From Epiperipatus broadwayi (Eukaryota; Onychophora; Udeonychophora; Euonychophora; Peripatidae), in NCBI GenBank assembly GCA_028023455.1, contig JAQFVV010000351.1:374001-438000 (forward strand): DNA of 64,000 nt, read 5' to 3'. The position numbers and the translations under genes are program-made. Shown here piece by piece: positions 58,174 to 64,000 of the stretch (positions are counted from its first letter, which is position 1; each line of letters opens with the position of its first letter). Under the pieces are notes generated by a model. That model searched no databases. It was not told the DNA's origin and worked only from the letters and a program-made list of their open reading frames with translations.

Positions 58174-60420
58174 GTTAACTATATATATATATTTTGCAAT
58201 GACTTGTAGTTGTGAAGGGGACAGAAAAAAACCTGCAAAAACAAACAAACTGTGATTATACTTAAAGCTTATCATGTATCTAAAAATTACAATTAGAAAA
58301 CCTAAACGCAATTTCATGAAACATTGAAAGCCAAAATGGATATGATTGTTTTAAAAACATTTTATCAGTCCAAGAACATAAATAATTTGTTATGAAAGAT
58401 AAACAGTTATAAAACCTGATAGATTTTAATTCTAGAATAAACTGCTCTCAGAAAAATCTATAAACATTATTGTTTACATCTTACATTTAAAATATTTTTC
58501 TTCAATCTTATCAGAGAAAATCAGACAAAGCTTCAGAATAGAACGTATTATGTAATAAGATTCAAACTATGGTCCAAAATTCCCTATGGAAAATTAGGCT
58601 AAGATTATTCAAAAAATTCGCAAGGGAACAATATTATTCCTGCCAGAATTTGCAGGTGATATGAAAATGAATAAAATAAACAATTGGTCTTTGTTTAACT
58701 AATTTTTTTTTAGAATCTTTGCATACAATAAAATCTTAATTAAATAAATTATTTAATATTGAAGAAAATAATTGCGAAATGATTGTAATTTATATTTTAA
58801 CAAATAAAGGTTTTGTTTTTAAATACAAATAATATAAATGGCGGGAAACCAAGAATCAATGCATGAAAAAGAACATTTAAAACAACAATAAATAAAAACA
58901 ATGACAAGAAAAAAGAAAACAAGTAATACAAATGTTGAATTCAATAAATATTTTGCAAAATCTTTTTATTCACCTCTAAATTTAATGGGTTTAATTCTGG
59001 GTAAAACGTTCACCTGGTAAGAAAATTTTATAAGTTAACTCTATCGGAATTATTGGCTTAATTTTAAACATAAGCACAAATATTTGTTAATAATTTGCAA
59101 CAAACGGGTATATAAAGTAAATTTTAACTGTTTTACATCTATTTAACTCGAATTACCTTAAAAATATTCACATTTACATGAATGAATTTTTTTTATCCGA
59201 TGGCAGACAGAATGTCATTTGTGCTACTTCAAATTAATTTCTGATAACAACAATGATGATTCTACTGGCTCTAAATTTTTCCTCTTTTTCTATTTTCATT
59301 ATAAAAATTAAAGATTGAGTAATGAGTTTTTAATTATTTTTTTTTATAGAGAATTAAAATTTAATGAGATTTGTAATCAATTTTTTGTTTGTCACTTTCA
59401 GTTCAGATTGTACTATTTATAATATGTTTAATGAAACTTTTTTTTAAGTATTCAAAAATTAATCACATTCTATGATTGATCACTTGGTTATTAATGCTAA
59501 TCTCATCTTTAACAAAATAATGCTTAATTCTGTTGATGTAAATGCACATACACGTACGTACATATGTTACCATAAGGATATATCTTCATTTGTCCCTGTG
59601 ATATCTGCCATAGCAACAGTGAAAGCAACGTGTACTTTGCAGTTGATCAATATATTCTACATTATCTTAAACACAATTTACTTTAGAGAGTGCAATTAGT
59701 ATAAATATTGATATATAAAGTCATAACTTCTAACTCAAAACTCTTATCCATCTCAAGAAATTTAGACAATAAAATCAATTACGACTTTAATAGGTTTATA
59801 AATGTAAAGGATAACAATCAATCCTTAAACTAGTAATCATCTCAATCTGTAGTCAAGGAGTTGAGATTGTTGATAGCTTAATAGTTCATTTTTATCACCT
59901 CAAGAAATTATACATATTGTATTACAATTTTTGAATCAGTACTTAATATCTAAACACAAATAAACTGCATTTTTAAAAATTAATTATCAATCATATTTTT
60001 GTGATAAAAGATGCAACTCTTCTTAATTTCTATAGAAATGATTTCCCTAAAGCAGTGATTTTTTAAATCAGAGATTATGGCTTTTCAGAAAAATGTGCAA
60101 AAATCTCAATTAAAAAATTGGAAAAAATAAACATTTAAGAAGTTTAATGGAGTTATTAAGGATTCAGTTTTGAAATAATAATAAATATATGCTAATAGAG
60201 ATTCACACCCACTTTTGCAGCTAAGGCTCTGCATGAAAACAATAACCAGAATCTGAATCTCAGTCATAAAAATAATGATTGTTTAAGATTAGGTTGGTTT
60301 CACAAAATATTTTATTGTACAAAATGTCATGAGTAAAAAAAACAAAAAACAACTTCATACATAGAGCTTAAAAAGTTGTTGAAAAGATAAGTTTGAGCAC
60401 ACTTAAAAATAATGATTCTC

Positions 60421-60424
<4 letters not shown>
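58174..60424. other. AT-rich DNA, nothing recognised
   Basis: The frame at 59472-59699 is less AT-biased in its second half (Val-Pro-Val-Ile-Ser-Ala-Ile-Ala-Thr-Val-Lys-Ala), but there are no splice sites or motifs to support a gene. Confidence 0.4.

Positions 60425-60479
<55 letters not shown>
60425..60479. repeat. (TA)n microsatellite
   Basis: About 27 uninterrupted TA units, the longest simple repeat in the window. It accounts for the Ile-Tyr run in the minus-strand frame at 60327-60515. Confidence 0.97.
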
Positions 60480-60482
<3 letters not shown>

Positions 60483-62345
60483 CTTATAAGCAAAATTCAC
60501 AAACATTAGGTTCATAATGTAAAAAGTATAGCAATATGCAAAACAAATTATGCATTATAAACTGCTATTCTGATAGTTTAAATCTGCTTTCAACAAATGA
60601 ATGGATTATACTTTACACATACATTAAAAGAGATGCTATCAGAATATGCTCTTTAAATCCAAGTCATTTCCAAATAAAAAATTAAATTAAAAAATTATTG
60701 CATGGTTTCAACACTACCAGGAGAATTTCTCAGGATGTTCTCCTTATGTTGCTTCATTGTTTGTTATATGCACAAACTTCTTTTGTAAATATTCAAATGA
60801 TGATTTAACTTCCTTCCTGTTTTTCATAGCTTATTCAGTAATGACAGTTTATGATGATGAATAATAACTAAACTAAAATCATTTATGATATCCTAATTAA
60901 CTTTCAAAGAACTACCAACTCCCATAACAATAACAATTTGACTAAATTAATATGTAAAAATAGACCATAGACTTAGTATTGATAAAAGTTAGATAGCTCC
61001 TTTATCCAAACTGAAAGCTGCATCATATTGCAATCGGTTTTTTTGTCTTAAATCAATATAGTGAAAATTATCCAATCAAACTACATTTAACCTAAACATT
61101 TGCCTTCTAATTAATAGCCAAAAAATAGTGAGTGGTAGAATATAAAAATAATTAAAAGGTTCATTTGACTTCAGTCTTATTAAATCATAAAAGCAATTAT
61201 CAAAACAGGCAATGGTGATCATGTGATGTTTAAAAGCAACTATTACCACTATGATAGGCGAAACAAATTATTCTGTTTATAACACCTGTCATTATTACTA
61301 ATTATTAATAAAATTAATCTGATAGTTAAAATGGAAATGCATAATTCATCACTGATTATCTTGGTCTAACTCATAACTTACAAAATACTAGTCACATATT
61401 TAATAAATTGGAATGATTGTATATTCAAGAAAAAATATTTTTGTTATTGCTGCAGTATTAAAAATTTGAAGTCATAATACCAAATCCATATTAATGCTAC
61501 CATTTCTATATTCATTAATATTCTTTTTGATATGCTTTGTCATGACTTAACATAAGACCTGAATTTATTTTCATTATATAAAATATTGTTTATAATTATA
61601 GTTTAAAAGAAATGATGTGAGGGTTCACATTGTTTAAAAAATGTATGTATAAATAAAAAGACTGTTAAAATATGAATTCAGGAAATTGAGATGCATTTAA
61701 ACAAATAGTAAATATATTTAATCTTTAATATACAATTTAAATATATTACTGTATTAAGATATGTAACAATTTATAAATATTAAAAATATATATTAATAAT
61801 TAGTCTCTGAAGTTGTATAAAGAAAATAATTATCTATGAACTAATGTAGATAGTACATGCTACAATTTAACTTTCTTTACACATTACTTTTAGAGATTCT
61901 TAAACTTAAATTTGTATAATATGTATTTAGATATATCTCAAAGATGCTCATTTTGTGCTAAACCAGTACTTGACAGTTGACCCAGATCGCAATATCTTAC
62001 ACATATCATCATCATTTGTTCAGGATATATAAATAGACAATTACAACAGTTTAATTGACAGATTTCAAATTGATGCAAACCACTTTATGGAAATATGTTA
62101 ATAACTTTGATTAATCACTTATTAGGTTAGACATTATCCTTAGCCCAAATATATCCTTTAAGTCTCATTTAATGAATAATATATCTACAATGTTATAGAG
62201 GTATAAACTGCTTTTTCCTTAACCATGCTAAAAGTTTTGATAACTTTTCCTATACTACTCTCCCACAAGGTAAAAGCTTGCTTCTATCTGTATTTAATAC
62301 CTTGTGGAGGGATTATACATTTATTTAAATGCACATTGATTACGT
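60480..62345. other. AT-rich DNA with a faint R-family relic
   Basis: At 61950-62030 words such as GTGCTAAACCAGTACT, TTGACCCAGAT and TCTTACACATATCATC follow the order of the R family, with heavy divergence. A small palindrome TCTCCCACAAGGTA / TACCTTGTGGAGGGA lies at 62260-62313. Nothing else is recognised. Confidence 0.35.
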
Positions 62346-62492
62346 AAGTAATATTTACTAAGGCTGTAAACCTCAAGAATATGCATGTGAAAATGTGATG
62401 GTAGGGGTTCTCTACAGGTCTTAACCATAAGCTTATGCTTCACATTTTCATGCACATATTCTTGAAGTTTACAGCCTTAGTAAATATTACTT
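62346..62492. mobile_element. F-family foldback MITE, copy 3, internally deleted
   Basis: The ends AAGTAATATTTACTAAGGCT and its exact mirror enclose GTAAACCT(C/T)AAGAATATGC, then CTACAGGTCTTAACCATAAG and CTTATGCTTCAC. The inner arms are unequal (the left holds about 40 bp not mirrored on the right), so one arm has an internal deletion. Same family as 25180-25522 and 30505-30711. Confidence 0.85.
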
Positions 62493-63246
62493 GTGGAGGG
62501 ATGTACAGTAATTGCATTATAATATATATTTGCAAAATTTTTTTTTTGTTTTTATAAGTGCATCTTTCATCTTTAGTTTAGTTCTATCACAAAATCCATC
62601 ATCCATAAGTCAGTCCAACCTCTTACAACACAGATACTTTAGAAACAGGCACTTTTTAAAGAAATTCATAAAGCATGTTACTGTTTAACTTCATAAACAC
62701 ATTATTTTTTGAAATATTTAAACTTATCTTCATATAAAATGTATTTAAATATATTTCAAACTTCTACTTCATCACACATTACTGAAACTTATTGGTTATA
62801 CTGTTTTTCAATTGTTTTCTTTTGATACATTCATTTAATTACAAAAATAATTCTCATGCCATTGTATAAAAAAAACAGATACAATCTTTATTTTTTAAAA
62901 ATATTTTATAATATTTATTGTTTTACTAGCTGATTGTCACTATGTGATTAAATACAGTGATGGAATGATGATCTTTGGATTTCAAAACCTATGAACTGCA
63001 TTTTCAATCTAACACTTCTGGTACTCAAATGTTTGATAAATTCATCTGATTATTTATATTTATAACTGATTATATATTTTATTTAAATATCAATTTTAAT
63101 TTTATATTTTTATTTAATTCTGAGAAAACAGGTTTAAAATTTCATTTATATATCTGTAATACAGTCAGTGGCTTAGAATTATATTATTATTAAACTACTA
63201 AAGAACTAGGCAGATGATAATTAAGGTAATATTTATGTAATATAAT
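62493..63246. other. AT-rich DNA, nothing recognised
   Basis: No coding signal or structured repeat. Confidence 0.45.
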
Positions 63247-63352
63247 TTTCACTACATCACTCTTATGCAAGGTAGAGAATGGTTTTATTCACATTTAACA
63301 CCTTGGGGAGGAGAATAATCATAAACTCCTATCTTGTGTGAGAGTGATGTAA
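63247..63352. repeat. short foldback
   Basis: CACTACATCACTCTTATGCA at the left is mirrored by TGTGAGAGTGATGTAATAG at the right. The inner part holds CACCTTGGGGAGGAGAATAA, similar to CCTTGTGGAGGGATTATA at about 62303, so a small family may exist. Confidence 0.5.
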
Positions 63353-63444
63353 TAGAAATTAAATTACAGATATGTTATTCATTAAGTAGATAATCACTAC
63401 TCTAATGAATAGCTAATAAAATTATTAAAATATTTCTATTAAGT

Positions 63445-63618
63445 GTTTTGTGTCAAAGTTGTGAGGGTGGTATGTTTGACAGTTATCAATTAAACTATAA
63501 TAATTTGCTATCTATATATACTGAACAATGATAAAGATATATGTAAGAGAGTGTAATCTGGGCCAACTGGTGAGTGCTAATTGAGCATAAATGTTCATCT
63601 TGGGAATTATATATATAT
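63445..63618. repeat. R-family repeat, cut by the assembly gap
   Basis: Orientation of 7552-7785, diverged: TTGCTATCTATATATACTGA, GAGTGTAATCTGGGCCAACT, GGTGAGTGCTAATTGAGCAT and TTCATCTTGGGAATTATATA, then N. The repeat runs into the gap. Confidence 0.7.
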
Positions 63619-64000
63619 NNNNNNNNNNNNNNNNNNNNNNNNNNNNNNNNNNNNNNNNNNNNNNNNNNNNNNNNNNNNNNNNNNNNNNNNNNNNNNNNNN
63701 NNNNNNNNNNNNNNNNNNNNNNNNNNNNNNNNNNNNNNNNNNNNNNNNNNNNNNNNNNNNNNNNNNNNNNNNNNNNNNNNNNNNNNNNNNNNNNNNNNNN
63801 NNNNNNNNNNNNNNNNNNNNNNNNNNNNNNNNNNNNNNNNNNNNNNNNNNNNNNNNNNNNNNNNNNNNNNNNNNNNNNNNNNNNNNNNNNNNNNNNNNNN
63901 NNNNNNNNNNNNNNNNNNNNNNNNNNNNNNNNNNNNNNNNNNNNNNNNNNNNNNNNNNNNNNNNNNNNNNNNNNNNNNNNNNNNNNNNNNNNNNNNNNNN
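63619..64000. other. assembly gap (run of N)
   Basis: All bases are N to the end of the window. The gap starts inside a repeat and a TA run, a usual cause of broken assembly. Confidence 1.

Noticed and set aside
59472-59699. 75-codon frame with a Val/Ala/Thr-rich part
   Set aside because: It has no motif, no splice sites and no neighbouring coding signal; the first half is AT-driven.

Overview
The window is strongly A+T-rich, by eye about three quarters A+T. It has no long open reading frames, no operon-like gene spacing and no ribosomal or CRISPR sequence. It reads as gene-poor nuclear DNA of an invertebrate animal. Support for this is the mix of decayed retroelements (an AP-endonuclease LINE, an RTE-like LINE, two Penelope-like elements), short tRNA-derived SINEs with 15-16 bp target-site duplications, and many foldback (inverted-repeat) elements. 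The species cannot be named from this sequence; cnidarian, chelicerate, mollusc and flatworm all remain possible.

Layout. 1-6.5 kb: AT-rich DNA, one candidate exon on the minus strand (1169-1314), a truncated SINE and a 1.2 kb TA-flanked DNA-transposon-like element (4081-5273). 6.5-18.1 kb: foldbacks and two dispersed repeat families, with a decayed gag-like stretch at 12.6-14.2 kb. 18-25 kb: mostly featureless, with one well-preserved SINE at 23.9 kb. 25-36 kb: the densest part, with two copies of a foldback MITE family, LINE fragments at 28.0-28.8 and 31.0-32.0 kb, an RTE-like LINE (32.1-33.4 kb) meeting a Penelope-like element (33.4-35.2 kb) 3' end to 3' end, and a candidate exon at 35.77-35.87 kb. 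39-46 kb: an unidentified decayed coding stretch, a 1.16 kb TIR element carrying a (CTAACCCTAAAA)n block, a hAT-like terminus, another SINE, and a large inverted pair of Penelope-type 3' ends. 49.4-51.3 kb: a second Penelope-like GIY-YIG fragment with its 3' end duplicated in inverted orientation, followed by two copies of the R repeat. 52.7-54.6 kb: a 1.9 kb foldback centred on poly-C. 54.6-63.6 kb: mostly empty, with a SINE, a long (TA)n tract and a third copy of the foldback MITE. Bases 63619-64000 are an assembly gap.

No complete cellular gene is visible. The two candidate exons, both on the minus strand, could belong to a long-intron gene spanning part of the window, but they cannot be spliced directly to each other because the junction would make a stop codon. 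The most unusual signals are: (i) Penelope-type 3' ends that carry a tRNA-like box A/box B module and a hairpin with a CTGANGA / GAAA internal loop, supported by a compensatory base-pair change between two copies; (ii) a three-member foldback family, one copy with 97-nt arms that are identical; and (iii) very short tRNA-derived SINEs with intact target-site duplications.
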